A stretch of DNA of 64,000 nt from positions 124,001 to 188,000 of the forward strand of contig NZ_FQZX01000002.1 in assembly GCF_900142175.1 (NCBI RefSeq), given 5' to 3'. The DNA is from Maribacter aquivivus (GTDB lineage: Bacteria > Bacteroidota > Bacteroidia > Flavobacteriales > Flavobacteriaceae). The first letter of the stretch is position 1. Each line of letters opens with the position of its first letter. The translations under genes were made by a program, and so were the position numbers. Positions 42,467 through 51,166 of this stretch are shown here, piece by piece. A model generated the notes under the pieces. The model searched no databases, was not told the origin of the DNA, and was given only the letters and a program-made list of their open reading frames with translations.

Positions 42467-43889
42467 TGAACTATTTGGTGTGGTATTGGAATACATCAAT
42501 TTTGTATTCTTTGTTTTTACCTTAATTCTGTTTGTACTGTTTTCATTAATGGCGTATTTCTCTACAAAGAACTCTCTTCATTATAGAAATAAAAACAGCT
42601 TTACAGATATCACCAAAATAATGGCTTCACCTTTGGCGCCAACAATCACTATTATAGCTCCTGCTTATAATGAGGGGTTAACCATTGTAGAAAACATTCG
42701 TTCGTTATTATCACTTCAATATGTCAATTATGATGTAATGGTGGTAAACGATGGTAGTAAAGATGATACTTTACAAAAATTAATAGATTCTTACGACTTA
42801 GAGAAAATTGATGTTGAAATGGATCCCGACTGGAAATCTAAACCAGTTCGCGGTATCTATAAATCAAAAAATAGGGCTTTTGAAAAGCTTACCGTTGTAG
42901 ATAAAATGAACGGTGGTAAGTCTGATGCTTTAAATGCCGGTGTTTCTTTATCTACCAGTAAATATGTTGGTTGTATTGATGTAGACTGTCTTTTACAACC
43001 AGATGCTTTATTACACGTTGTCAAATCATTTTTTCAAAGATCTAAGAAAAGAGTGATTGCGGTGGGCGGCGTAATTCGTGTAGCCAACTCTTGTATTATA
43101 CAAGGTGGTCAGCTTGAAGAAATTAGACTGCCTACAAATTGGTTGGCTAGATTTCAACTTTTAGAGTATACCCGTTCCTTCATTTTAGGTAGAATGGCGT
43201 GGGGTAGAATTGATAGCCTTCTTATTATTTCTGGTGCTTTTGGTTTTTTTGAACGTGAAATTGCATTAGCGGTGGGTGGGTATGATACCGACACTGTTGG
43301 TGAAGACATGGAAATTGTCTTTAAGATGCGTCGGTATATGCATGATAGAAAAGAACCGTATACGATAGAATATATTCCTGATCCATTGTGCTGGACCGAG
43401 GTTCCTGAAGATCTTAATATTCTTGTAAACCAAAGAGACCGTTGGGCTCGTGGTAACTTAGAAACATTGTTCAAGCATAAAGACATGTTGTTCAATTCTA
43501 AATATGGTAGACTTGGTTTATTAAGTTATCCATATTGGTTTTTCTATGAGTGGCTTTCTCCGTTATTAGAGTTTTTTGGCTTTTTTACCATTTTACTTTT
43601 TGCCTACTTAGGAATTCTTAATTGGGAATTCTTTTTCATGATTACGTTGGCGATATTTCTGTTTTCTATTATGATTTCATTCTATGCCATTCTTTGGGAT
43701 GTGTATTCATATAATCAATACCGAAAAACAAAAGACATTTTAATATTAATGGGTCTGGCAATTCTAGAGCCTTTCATTTTTCACCCAATAGTAGTGTACG
43801 CTGCAGTTAGGGGTAACTATAAAAAATTATTCAAAATAAAATCTGGTTGGGGATCCCAAGTTAGAAAAGGTTTTGCAAAAGCATCATAA
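42459..43889 (+). CDS. Processive family 2 glycosyltransferase (PgaC/BcsA-like)
   Basis: A 476-residue polysaccharide synthase. An N-terminal transmembrane helix (about 10-33) precedes the GT-A domain with all processive motifs: Asp98 in VVNDGSKDDT, DxD at 174-176 (CIDVDCLL), GED at 281-283 and QRDRW at 325-329. Three or four helices follow (about 350-440), forming the channel. It resembles poly-N-acetylglucosamine and hyaluronan-type synthases; the sugar is unknown. ATG 42459 with AAAAAAGG before it is chosen over 42399, which would overlap the HEAT gene more. It overlaps that gene by 8 bases. Confidence 0.93.
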   Translation: MDSELFGVVLEYINFVFFVFTLILFVLFSLMAYFSTKNSLHYRNKNSFTDITKIMASPLAPTITIIAPAYNEGLTIVENIRSLLSLQYVNYDVMVVNDGSKDDTLQKLIDSYDLEKIDVEMDPDWKSKPVRGIYKSKNRAFEKLTVVDKMNGGKSDALNAGVSLSTSKYVGCIDVDCLLQPDALLHVVKSFFQRSKKRVIAVGGVIRVANSCIIQGGQLEEIRLPTNWLARFQLLEYTRSFILGRMAWGRIDSLLIISGAFGFFEREIALAVGGYDTDTVGEDMEIVFKMRRYMHDRKEPYTIEYIPDPLCWTEVPEDLNILVNQRDRWARGNLETLFKHKDMLFNSKYGRLGLLSYPYWFFYEWLSPLLEFFGFFTILLFAYLGILNWEFFFMITLAIFLFSIMISFYAILWDVYSYNQYRKTKDILILMGLAILEPFIFHPIVVYAAVRGNYKKLFKIKSGWGSQVRKGFAKAS

Positions 43890-43895
43890 AAAGCA

Positions 43896-46277
43896 ATGAA
43901 CACAAGTCAAATAGATAGATATTCCTTAAAGCAGTATACCCGGCTTATGATATCCTTTTTCGGATGTTTGTTCGTGTTGACGCTTTTTCAATACGGCATG
44001 CTGTATTACAAAGGGGTTATCGATACTATTTTTTCGGTAAGCTTTTTAAAGGCTATTGTTCATCAAATAGGTTTTACTGCATTAATGGGTATTGTGATGG
44101 TATTTCCTTTCAATTTTTGGGAAAACTTGCGCTCCAAATACGGCTTTAACCTTGTCTTTGTTTTATTGAGTTTTGTACTCATATTCGAAGCACTACTAAC
44201 TGCATATTACTGTACTACTTTAGTGCCTTTAGGCTCAGATATTTTAGGATATAGCTATTCAGATATGAAAATAACGATAGCTAATTCTGGCGGATTCATG
44301 ATTTCAATTTATCTGTTAATAGGTATATCTATATTAATAAGTCTATTTTTAATACTGTACAGAGTCACTTCTAAAGTCTATCATCGTATTAGCAAAATGT
44401 ACCCGTTTACTATTGTTTTGTTCAGTCTTTTTATGGCTTCTTTATTTACAGACGGTAAACCTATTAATCAGAATAAAGTACAATACCTGGCTGTTAATGT
44501 ATACAACACAAGTACCGAAGACAATTCGTATACCTCAAATGAAGAATATCCTTTGGTGCAAAGCGCAAATGTAGAAAATGTGTTGGGTGAGTATTTTCAG
44601 CTAAAAGAAGAGAAACCCAATATCGTCTTTATAATGGTTGAAGGTTTAGGTAGGGATTTTGTTGGGGAAGGTGCCGAGTACGGCGGTTTCACTCCGTATC
44701 TAGATTCTCTAACCACAAAATCATTATACTGGGAAAATTTCCTGAGTAATACCGGTAGAACTTTTGGAGTGTTGCCATCATTATTAGGCTCATTGCCTTT
44801 TGGCAAAAGCGGATTCATGGAACTTGAAGAATATCCAAACAAACTTACCATGTTCAGCGTTCTTAAAAATAATGGGTATCATACGTCATTTTATCAAGGC
44901 ACCAATAGTTCTTTTGATAAGGTAGATCGATTTCTAACTAGTGAGAATGTTGATTTTGTATTAGATAAATCAGGATTCGGAAGTAAATATCAAAAACAAG
45001 CTGAAGATGCCGCTGGTTCTTCTTGGGGATATCCTGATATGGAATTGTTCAAGAAAAGCCTAAGTTTTGAAAGAAGTGAAAATCAACCACGCTTAGAGGT
45101 GTACATGACTATTAGTACGCATGAGCCTTTTATTCCACCTAATCAAGATTTATTTGAAGGTAAAGTAAAAAATATATTAGCAAATGGTGATTTTGACTCA
45201 AGAGTAGAGAAAATCATTGAAAAAAATGATAACGTTTTTGCTACACTATTGTATACCGATGATGCTATAAAATGGTTTATGCAATCATACAAGACGCAGC
45301 CAAATTACGAGAATACTATTTTTATAATTACTGGCGACCACAGGCTTATACCAATTCCACAGCGTAATAATATTAGCCGTTTTCACGTGCCTATGATTAT
45401 GTACAGCCCAATGTTGAAAACGACTCGTAAAATGAGTTCTGTTTCTTCACATTTTGATGTTACTCCGTCTATATTGGCTTTGCTATCCAATTCTTACGAA
45501 TTGAAAATGCCTAAAAAGGTGGCGTGGATGGGTGGTGCACTTGATATGGAAACTGCATTTAGGTCCACAAAGAATATTCCGTTGATGCGTAATAAGAATG
45601 AATTGAAAGAATATATCAGTGGAGAAAAACTCTACACCGATGGCGATATCATGGAGCTTGATGAAGATATGAATATCAGTTCTGCTTTTGGCGGTGGCGC
45701 TATTGAATCTACTTTAGAACGATTTAAATCTGTCAATCATTACGTTACTACAGAGAACAAGATAATTCCTGATAGCTTGGCAATATTCACGATTCAAAAA
45801 GAACAATTTACGGATAGTGAAACGGTATGGCTGAACAGTGTTTACGATGGTAAAGATTCTGACAAGGGATATTTTAAGGCGAGGGATTTAGCATGGAATA
45901 AAAAATGGGACAAAGCCTTGTTACTATGCCGTTATAACCTTTCTGGTGCTCCTAGTCATATAGATACTAAAATATTAATGGGAAGAGTTAATTCATGGCA
46001 AGGTAACCATGAAAAGGCTGCGGAGATATTACAAGAATGTATTTCTATTAATCCCAATTATATAGATTCTTATGCTGCGCTTTTCGATGTTTACTATTGG
46101 TCAGATAAATTAAAAGAAGGTTTAGCGCTAATTGATAAGGTTGAAGCAAATAGTTCTAGTGCCAATGAAATTGCAGATAAAATTTCTAGGGCACGAACAA
46201 TTGCAAGAAATGCCGGTATTGAAGTTCACAAACCAAAACAAGAAGAACCTGCTAATACTATTGCATCCATCAAATAA
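43896..46277 (+). CDS. LTA-synthase-like sulfatase-fold transferase with TPR tail
   Basis: A 793-residue membrane protein. Five transmembrane helices (about 15-37, 50-72, 85-108, 133-155 and 168-185) precede an alkaline-phosphatase-fold domain: Glu249 in IVFIMVEGLG, Thr289 in SNTGRTFGVLPSLLGS (the nucleophile position of LtaS) and the metal motif ITGDHRLIP. Relatives (LtaS, OpgB, EptA) move phosphoglycerol or phosphoethanolamine to glycans or lipids. Residues about 660-785 are TPR-like helices, an unusual addition. It lies 6 bases after the glycosyltransferase and overlaps the YaiO gene by one base. Confidence 0.88.
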   Translation: MNTSQIDRYSLKQYTRLMISFFGCLFVLTLFQYGMLYYKGVIDTIFSVSFLKAIVHQIGFTALMGIVMVFPFNFWENLRSKYGFNLVFVLLSFVLIFEALLTAYYCTTLVPLGSDILGYSYSDMKITIANSGGFMISIYLLIGISILISLFLILYRVTSKVYHRISKMYPFTIVLFSLFMASLFTDGKPINQNKVQYLAVNVYNTSTEDNSYTSNEEYPLVQSANVENVLGEYFQLKEEKPNIVFIMVEGLGRDFVGEGAEYGGFTPYLDSLTTKSLYWENFLSNTGRTFGVLPSLLGSLPFGKSGFMELEEYPNKLTMFSVLKNNGYHTSFYQGTNSSFDKVDRFLTSENVDFVLDKSGFGSKYQKQAEDAAGSSWGYPDMELFKKSLSFERSENQPRLEVYMTISTHEPFIPPNQDLFEGKVKNILANGDFDSRVEKIIEKNDNVFATLLYTDDAIKWFMQSYKTQPNYENTIFIITGDHRLIPIPQRNNISRFHVPMIMYSPMLKTTRKMSSVSSHFDVTPSILALLSNSYELKMPKKVAWMGGALDMETAFRSTKNIPLMRNKNELKEYISGEKLYTDGDIMELDEDMNISSAFGGGAIESTLERFKSVNHYVTTENKIIPDSLAIFTIQKEQFTDSETVWLNSVYDGKDSDKGYFKARDLAWNKKWDKALLLCRYNLSGAPSHIDTKILMGRVNSWQGNHEKAAEILQECISINPNYIDSYAALFDVYYWSDKLKEGLALIDKVEANSSSANEIADKISRARTIARNAGIEVHKPKQEEPANTIASIK

Positions 46278-47584
46278 TGAGAAAAATATATTTACATATC
46301 ATTCTTTTGATTCTATTAACCAGCGTATTTCGCGTCAGTGGTCAAGATGTTACGGGTAATTTCGATACTGCATATGCATTGGCATATGAAGGCAAAACCA
46401 ATACAGCACATAATATGCTGTATTTAATGATTAATAAGCCTGCTACAGATATTGATACTTCAATATTATGGGCGAGTACGTTAAGCTGGCGTGGTGATTA
46501 TGATTTAGCACGTGCTGAATTCAATGCTATATTATCAACTACTAAGAATAATAGAGAGGTTTGGATTTCTGCGGTTAAAAACGAACTGTATGCAAAAAAC
46601 TATGCTACAGCATTGGGACTGTCCAATAAAGGTTTAGTGCAGATAGAAAATGATAAAGAACTAATAAGGCTTAAAGCTATAGCTACTGAAGGTGTTAGTG
46701 GTTTGCAGTATGCAGATGATGGTTGGTATAATGTAGATAGTGCTGTGAAAACGAAACTAGTAACAGGAAAAAAACAAAAACCAACAGTAGCGAAGAATAT
46801 TGAAGATAAGAATGAAGAATTGGAAAGAAAAACACCGGTTACAGAAGAGAAGTTAAAGAACTCTGTAATGGTAAATAGTTCCGTAACTGTTTTTGACCAG
46901 CGTTTTGATCCCATTACCACATCAAGTATTGCTTATAAAAGACAGACTCCCTTTGGGTCTATTATTCCAAGAATTAATAATAGTAATAGAGTAGGTAAAA
47001 ACGGTATTCAATTAGACCTAGATCTGTACCCAAAAATTGCAAAAGGCTTCTACGCTTACGTCAATTACGGTTATTCAGAATCAGATCTGTATCCTAATCA
47101 TAAGGTTGGTGGCGATATTTACTACAACCATAAAAGTGGTTTAGAATTCTCTGGCGGTGGTAGATTTATAAACTTTACAACTAGAGATATAAAATCCATT
47201 ACCAACTCAATAGGCTATTATAAGGGCAACTATTATTTCTCGTTACGCTCATATATAACACCTGAGTCTAATAATCTCACTAGGGTCTCGGGTAACTTGT
47301 TAGTACGTAAATATTTAAAGGATGCTGAAAATTATATGGGCTTAAATGCAGGTTATGGCTTTTCACCGGAGTTGAGACAATTTACTTCGGGCGATCAATT
47401 GTTGGCAGAAACACTACTGTATATAGAATCGCAACGATTAAGTTTTGAATATCAATTCACTAGTAAGAATAATTTAAGTGCTTACAGAACTAATGTGGGT
47501 GTTTTGCGTCAAGAACAATCTTTTGATCCTGGCAGTTATTTTTATTCTATCTCTGCAGGTTTAACCTATGAGTTTAATTTCTAG
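46277..47584 (+). CDS. YaiO-family TPR / outer-membrane beta-barrel protein
   Basis: A 435-residue exported protein. A signal peptide (about 1-22) leads into TPR-like helices (about 25-140), a charged linker (about 150-195), and a YaiO-type barrel (about 200-435) with strands such as GIQLDLDLYPKIAKGFYAYVNYGYSESDLYPNHKVGGDIYY and a terminal YEFNF. In enterobacteria yaiO lies near a glycosyltransferase gene, and TPR/barrel proteins export polysaccharides. Here it probably carries the product of the upstream synthase through the outer membrane. The start overlaps the previous stop (TAATG). Confidence 0.88.
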   Translation: MRKIYLHIILLILLTSVFRVSGQDVTGNFDTAYALAYEGKTNTAHNMLYLMINKPATDIDTSILWASTLSWRGDYDLARAEFNAILSTTKNNREVWISAVKNELYAKNYATALGLSNKGLVQIENDKELIRLKAIATEGVSGLQYADDGWYNVDSAVKTKLVTGKKQKPTVAKNIEDKNEELERKTPVTEEKLKNSVMVNSSVTVFDQRFDPITTSSIAYKRQTPFGSIIPRINNSNRVGKNGIQLDLDLYPKIAKGFYAYVNYGYSESDLYPNHKVGGDIYYNHKSGLEFSGGGRFINFTTRDIKSITNSIGYYKGNYYFSLRSYITPESNNLTRVSGNLLVRKYLKDAENYMGLNAGYGFSPELRQFTSGDQLLAETLLYIESQRLSFEYQFTSKNNLSAYRTNVGVLRQEQSFDPGSYFYSISAGLTYEFNF

Positions 47585-48866
47585 ACTTCATAGCAGGTAT
47601 CCACTTATCGGCATACATTCCATAAACCAATCCCAACTCATTATCATAAACATATTGCTCATCTTTACCTGTATCGAAGTTTACGTTGAAGACATATACT
47701 TTAATACCTGCGTCTCTTAATTGTATCATCAATTTTTTCTGGCTTGCGATTATTCTTCTTGATACCGCTACGTGACTAACATTATTTACTCTAAGAAAAT
47801 TTACTTTGTCTCCTTTAATCGCCATTAATGGCTCTTGAGAAATCATTGTATGTATACCGTGCTCAGAAGCCTTTTCTACTGCCATAACACTAAAGAGTTC
47901 CATAATAAGACGGTCTTTATCTATAAATGCATCAGCGAAGGCAATTGGATCATTAACCTTATCTGTAATTAGGGTTGCATCAGGGTGATTCTTAAACCAA
48001 GCATTTATTCCATCCATATCTAAGGTAGTATAATCACCATAAATTTTCTGTTCCATAAATTGGGCGTGAGTAGGAGGTAAGCTTCCCGTAAAATCTGTAA
48101 AACGTGCCCACATATTCCAATCATGTGCGGCTACCAATTTTCCGTCAGATGTTTCTATAATGTCCAATTCAAAATTCCGGAAACCCTTTTTATAATTTTC
48201 GTCTAATGCGTGTTTAGAGTTGGTAGATTTTACGCCGTTAATCTCTCCACCTGCATGGGCAATGTACCTATCTATATTTGATTCAAATTCATACACCTCT
48301 TTTGGAAAGTAAATTGCTGTACTGCCAATGCTTGATGTAATACTTAAGGTTTCTGTGACGGAATTATCATTTACCTGTTCAACGATAACACCATTTATAT
48401 TATGCATAGTATATGCTTGTCTTCCTTTTAATGCGCTTAATTGTAGAAAACCTAAATCAGATAACTGTTTTTCAAATTCTGATAATTGTGCTGCTGCAGA
48501 ATCATGTGCCAATATTGCAAAAATTGCATTAGACGCTTTCATCTGAGTTAGTACTTCTAATAATTCTTTTACATCTTCTTTACTACCATAAGTGTCAAAA
48601 GTCTTGAACTCAATTTTATTATCGGCTTGTAGATGCACAATAGTTAATCCGCGTTCTATTGATTCGGTTTGTGAGTCGTACGTAAATGTACTTCGCTCAT
48701 GTGTATTAAAACTATGACTGTTTAGTACTAGTTCTATTGAGCTCAAATCTTTAATAGGGAAATCTATCGTATTTACATTCTCGGCTTTTGTCGAAGTCAA
48801 TGTAAAAAGGAAAAGTAATAGATATATAACTTTGAAGTTAAATAGCATAAGGGGGAATCTCTTCAT
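47574..48866 (-). CDS. Exported glycerophosphodiester phosphodiesterase-like protein
   Basis: A 430-residue protein with a signal peptide (about 12-28) and an N-terminal domain of unknown type (about 30-180). The GDPD barrel starts at YIAHAGGEINGVKSTNSKHAL; FRNFELDIIETSDGKLVAAHDW gives the catalytic Glu/Asp and second His. GDPD enzymes release glycerol-3-phosphate from glycerophosphodiesters. The gene faces the glycan operon and overlaps its last gene by 11 bases. Because the operon encodes a phosphoglycerol-transferase-like protein, this enzyme could trim such groups. Confidence 0.85.
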   Translation of the reverse strand: MKRFPLMLFNFKVIYLLLFLFTLTSTKAENVNTIDFPIKDLSSIELVLNSHSFNTHERSTFTYDSQTESIERGLTIVHLQADNKIEFKTFDTYGSKEDVKELLEVLTQMKASNAIFAILAHDSAAAQLSEFEKQLSDLGFLQLSALKGRQAYTMHNINGVIVEQVNDNSVTETLSITSSIGSTAIYFPKEVYEFESNIDRYIAHAGGEINGVKSTNSKHALDENYKKGFRNFELDIIETSDGKLVAAHDWNMWARFTDFTGSLPPTHAQFMEQKIYGDYTTLDMDGINAWFKNHPDATLITDKVNDPIAFADAFIDKDRLIMELFSVMAVEKASEHGIHTMISQEPLMAIKGDKVNFLRVNNVSHVAVSRRIIASQKKLMIQLRDAGIKVYVFNVNFDTGKDEQYVYDNELGLVYGMYADKWIPAMKSRN

Positions 48867-49128
48867 TATAATTTAATTAAAGCCTTTATTAAAGATATAT
48901 ATTTCTATACCTCTATTATAAAACGTTACTACTTAAATGGTATTGTAGCACTAAAACCTTCTTTTTCTCGGTATTAACTTGTTATGACTAAGAACATCCT
49001 TATTTCTTATACTAGATATGAAGATTCTTACGCTCATTTCAATTTCTAAAAGGTATTGATGAAATTATAAAGAGCACGTTTTCATAGGCTTATCGTTAAA
49101 ATACCAATAAACAGGATGAAATACACCT

Positions 49129-49209
49129 TTGTAAAACCCTGTAAAATATGGTATTGAGCGAGTTAATATGCTTTACAACACCTTTTCAAGGGTTTTACAA
49201 CATATTTAA
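49129..49209 (+). other. Inverted repeat overlapping a 13-codon ORF
   Basis: TTGTAAAACCCT (49129-49140) and AGGGTTTTACAA (49189-49200) are perfect reverse complements. Between and over them runs ATG 49168 to TAA 49209, coding MLYNTFSRVLQHI. Its first codons match those of the ORF at 49308 (ATATGCTTTAC-R-ACACC), so it looks like a truncated or leader copy of the same unit. Confidence 0.45.
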
Positions 49210-49228
49210 ATTGGTTCACCACATTTTG

Positions 49229-49259
49229 TTGTCACACCCTTATCATCAGTATATATTTA
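49229..49259 (+). promoter_or_regulatory. Candidate promoter of the small-peptide locus
   Basis: TTG at 49229-49231 and TATATTTA at 49252-49259 are 20 bases apart; the second differs from TAnnTTTG in the last base only. Transcription would start about 49266, some 40 bases before the ORF at 49308. Confidence 0.45.
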
Positions 49260-49307
49260 CTTCAAGATATGAATGTCCAAATTAAGATTAACTTTTAAAC
49301 CTACAAT

Positions 49308-49406
49308 ATGCTTTACGACACCTACGGTGAAGAATACCTTGTGTTTCTTCAAGATTTAAATGAGATTCTTAGTATCAACGAATTAGCTGAGTTGGACTAT
49401 ATGTAA
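49308..49406 (+). CDS. Small peptide A, 32 residues
   Basis: An ATG ORF coding a short acidic peptide MLYDTYGEEYLVFLQDL followed by NEILSINELAELDYM. It shares the pattern Y-x-x-F-(L/I)-Q-D-L-N-x-I-L with the second ORF at 49442, at the same place in the chain, so it is probably a real and duplicated gene. A helix with hydrophobic faces is likely. No known family; function unknown. Confidence 0.5.
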   Translation: MLYDTYGEEYLVFLQDLNEILSINELAELDYM

Positions 49407-49441
49407 AAGTCAAATAAACCAAAACCAAAAAAAATAATCCC

Positions 49442-49543
49442 ATGGCACACCAAAATCAAGATTTTTCATCTTATCAAAACTTTATTCAGGATCTTAATAG
49501 TATCCTTGTAAATTTTAATATCAACAAATTAACCTATTCATAG
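49442..49543 (+). CDS. Small peptide B, 33 residues, related to peptide A
   Basis: Codes MAHQNQDFSSYQNFIQDLN then SILVNFNINKLTYS. The shared core with peptide A is Y-x-x-F-I-Q-D-L-N-x-I-L at residues 11-22, while the DNA around it has diverged, as expected for selection on protein. An A-rich stretch (CCAAAACCAAAAAAAATAA) precedes the ATG. A strong terminator follows 17 bases after the stop. Function unknown. Confidence 0.5.
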   Translation: MAHQNQDFSSYQNFIQDLNSILVNFNINKLTYS

Positions 49544-49560
49544 TGTTTCAAAACATTAAG

Positions 49561-49600
49561 AAAAAAGAAAGCGCCCGTATAAACGGGCGCTTTCTTTTTT
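49561..49600. terminator. Very strong bidirectional terminator
   Basis: AAAAAAGAAAGCGCCCG (49561-49577) and CGGGCGCTTTCTTTTTT (49584-49600) form a perfect 17-base stem with a TATAAA loop. It ends the small-peptide transcript on the plus strand and rpoD on the minus strand. Confidence 0.96.
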
Positions 49601-49617
49601 TAAAATAATACTAAGGT

Positions 49618-50481
49618 CTATCCTAAATATGTCTTTAACAATTTACTTCTAGAGGCATGACGTAATTTACGAATTGCCTTTTCGCGAATTTGTCTTACAC
49701 GTTCTCTTGTTAAATCGAATGTCTGTCCAATTTCTGCTAAAGTCATTGATTGTTGATCACCGATACCATAATAAAGTTTAACAACATCTGCCTCTCTTGG
49801 CGATAATGTATCTAAAGCTCTATTGATTTCAGTATTCAAAGACTGTTGTAATAAAACATTATCTGGTCTTGGAGATTCACCTGAACGTAAAACGTCATAT
49901 AGGTTAGAATCTTCGCCTTCACGTAAAGGTGCATCCATAGATACGTGTCTACCTGAATTCTTAAGTGATTGCTTCACTTCAGAAACTGTCATTTCTAATT
50001 CTTTTGCAATTTCTTCTGGAGAAGGCGGACGTTCGTGTGCCTGCTCTAAATAAGAAAATGTCTTTTTTATTTTATTTATTGAACCAATTTTGTTCAACGG
50101 TAAACGAACTACTCTAGATTGTTCAGCTAAAGCTTGTAATATAGATTGTCTGATCCACCATACGGCATAGGATATAAACTTAAATCCTCTAGTTTCATCA
50201 AATCTTTTTGCTGCTTTAACTAAGCCTAAATTTCCTTCATTAATTAAATCTGGTAATTTAAGACCTTGATTTTGATATTGTTTTGCTACTGAAACTACGA
50301 ATCTTAAGTTTGCAGTGGTTAATTTTTCCAAAGCTGCTTGACTACCTTCGCGAATCTTCTGCGCTAGTTCTACCTCTTCATTCGCTGTAATCAAATCAAT
50401 TTTACTGATATCTTGCAAATATTTATCCAGTGATTTCGACTCACGATTCGTTACCTGCTTGATAATCTTTAGTTGCCTCAT
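49618..50481 (-). CDS. rpoD: Primary RNA polymerase sigma factor (short Bacteroidetes type)
   Basis: A 287-residue sigma-70 factor. Region 1.1 is absent, as usual in this phylum; region 1.2 starts at [27 protein letters not shown]; region 2 has [57 protein letters not shown]; region 3 has [22 protein letters not shown]; region 4 ends in [19 protein letters not shown]. It directs transcription from TTG/TAnnTTTG promoters, examples of which are listed in this window. Single gene with its own terminator. Confidence 0.97.
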   Translation of the reverse strand: MRQLKIIKQVTNRESKSLDKYLQDISKIDLITANEEVELAQKIREGSQAALEKLTTANLRFVVSVAKQYQNQGLKLPDLINEGNLGLVKAAKRFDETRGFKFISYAVWWIRQSILQALAEQSRVVRLPLNKIGSINKIKKTFSYLEQAHERPPSPEEIAKELEMTVSEVKQSLKNSGRHVSMDAPLREGEDSNLYDVLRSGESPRPDNVLLQQSLNTEINRALDTLSPREADVVKLYYGIGDQQSMTLAEIGQTFDLTRERVRQIREKAIRKLRHASRSKLLKTYLG

Positions 50482-50625
50482 ATGTGTGTATGGAATTTAG
50501 AAGTTGTACAAGTTTACAACATACCGCTTTTTATCCGTATATCCTAATCAATTACACTATACTTCTACAGCATTTATTAGCTTTAACAAAGATTTAAGCT
50601 TTTAGGACTTTCTTTCTGTAAAGCG

Positions 50626-50633
50626 TATTTTTG
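50626..50633 (+). promoter_or_regulatory. Candidate -7 box of the DUF6155 gene
   Basis: TATTTTTG matches TAnnTTTG exactly and lies 20 bases before ATG 50654. No TTG is found at the expected distance upstream, so the promoter call rests on one box. Confidence 0.4.
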
Positions 50634-50653
50634 AATATAGACACTGAATTTTT

Positions 50654-51163
50654 ATGAGTAAACGGGCCTTAAAAACATACCTATCCAAGCTTCCAAAAAA
50701 GGCTTTGGAAGAACAAATAGTAGAGCTATACGAGAAATTTCCGACCGTAAAAACCTATTATGATTTTGCATTTAACCCTAAAGAAGATAAATTGGTGCAA
50801 GATGCAAAAGCTAAAATATCTAACGAATATTTTCCGCTAAAGCGAAGAAGACCTAAAGCAAGACGTTCTGTTGCTCAAAAATTCTTAAAGCATTTTATTA
50901 AGTTGGGGGTTGACCCACATTTAATTGCTGATGTTATGTGCTATAATCTAGAAATTGCACAAACCTTTTCGATGGAGAAGAATGTTCCCGATTCCTTTTA
51001 TAGAAGCATGCTAAATTCATTTAACGAGGTTATTCAATTTACTACCGTGCAGGGTGTCTTTCCTGAATTTAGAGAGCGAATTTTAAAAATATATACCGAA
51101 ACACAAAATCAGAAATGGCTTTTTGAAGAAGAATTCTCAAAGGCATTGGACATTATAGATTAG
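50654..51163 (+). CDS. DUF6155 family protein
   Basis: A 169-residue cytoplasmic, basic, helical protein starting MSKRALKTYLSKLPKKALEEQIVELYEKFPTVKTYYDF, with KRRRPKARRSVAQKFLKHFIKLGVDPHLIADVMCYNLEIA in the middle. The pattern fits DUF6155, a family of unknown function; the Arg/Lys cluster suggests nucleic-acid contact, which is inference. It lies 3 bases before the dehydrogenase gene and is probably cotranscribed with it. Confidence 0.78.
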   Translation: MSKRALKTYLSKLPKKALEEQIVELYEKFPTVKTYYDFAFNPKEDKLVQDAKAKISNEYFPLKRRRPKARRSVAQKFLKHFIKLGVDPHLIADVMCYNLEIAQTFSMEKNVPDSFYRSMLNSFNEVIQFTTVQGVFPEFRERILKIYTETQNQKWLFEEEFSKALDIID

Positions 51164-51166
51164 CAT

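Larger units (their letters stand above)
48867..49617. other. 750-base region with small ORFs and structured elements
   Basis: No large gene lies here. Bases 48867-49128 are AT-rich with no supported feature beyond a likely promoter for the GDPD gene. From 49129 on there are a 12-base inverted repeat, a 13-codon ORF, a promoter-like pair, two related small ORFs and a strong terminator, each listed separately. Confidence 0.7.
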
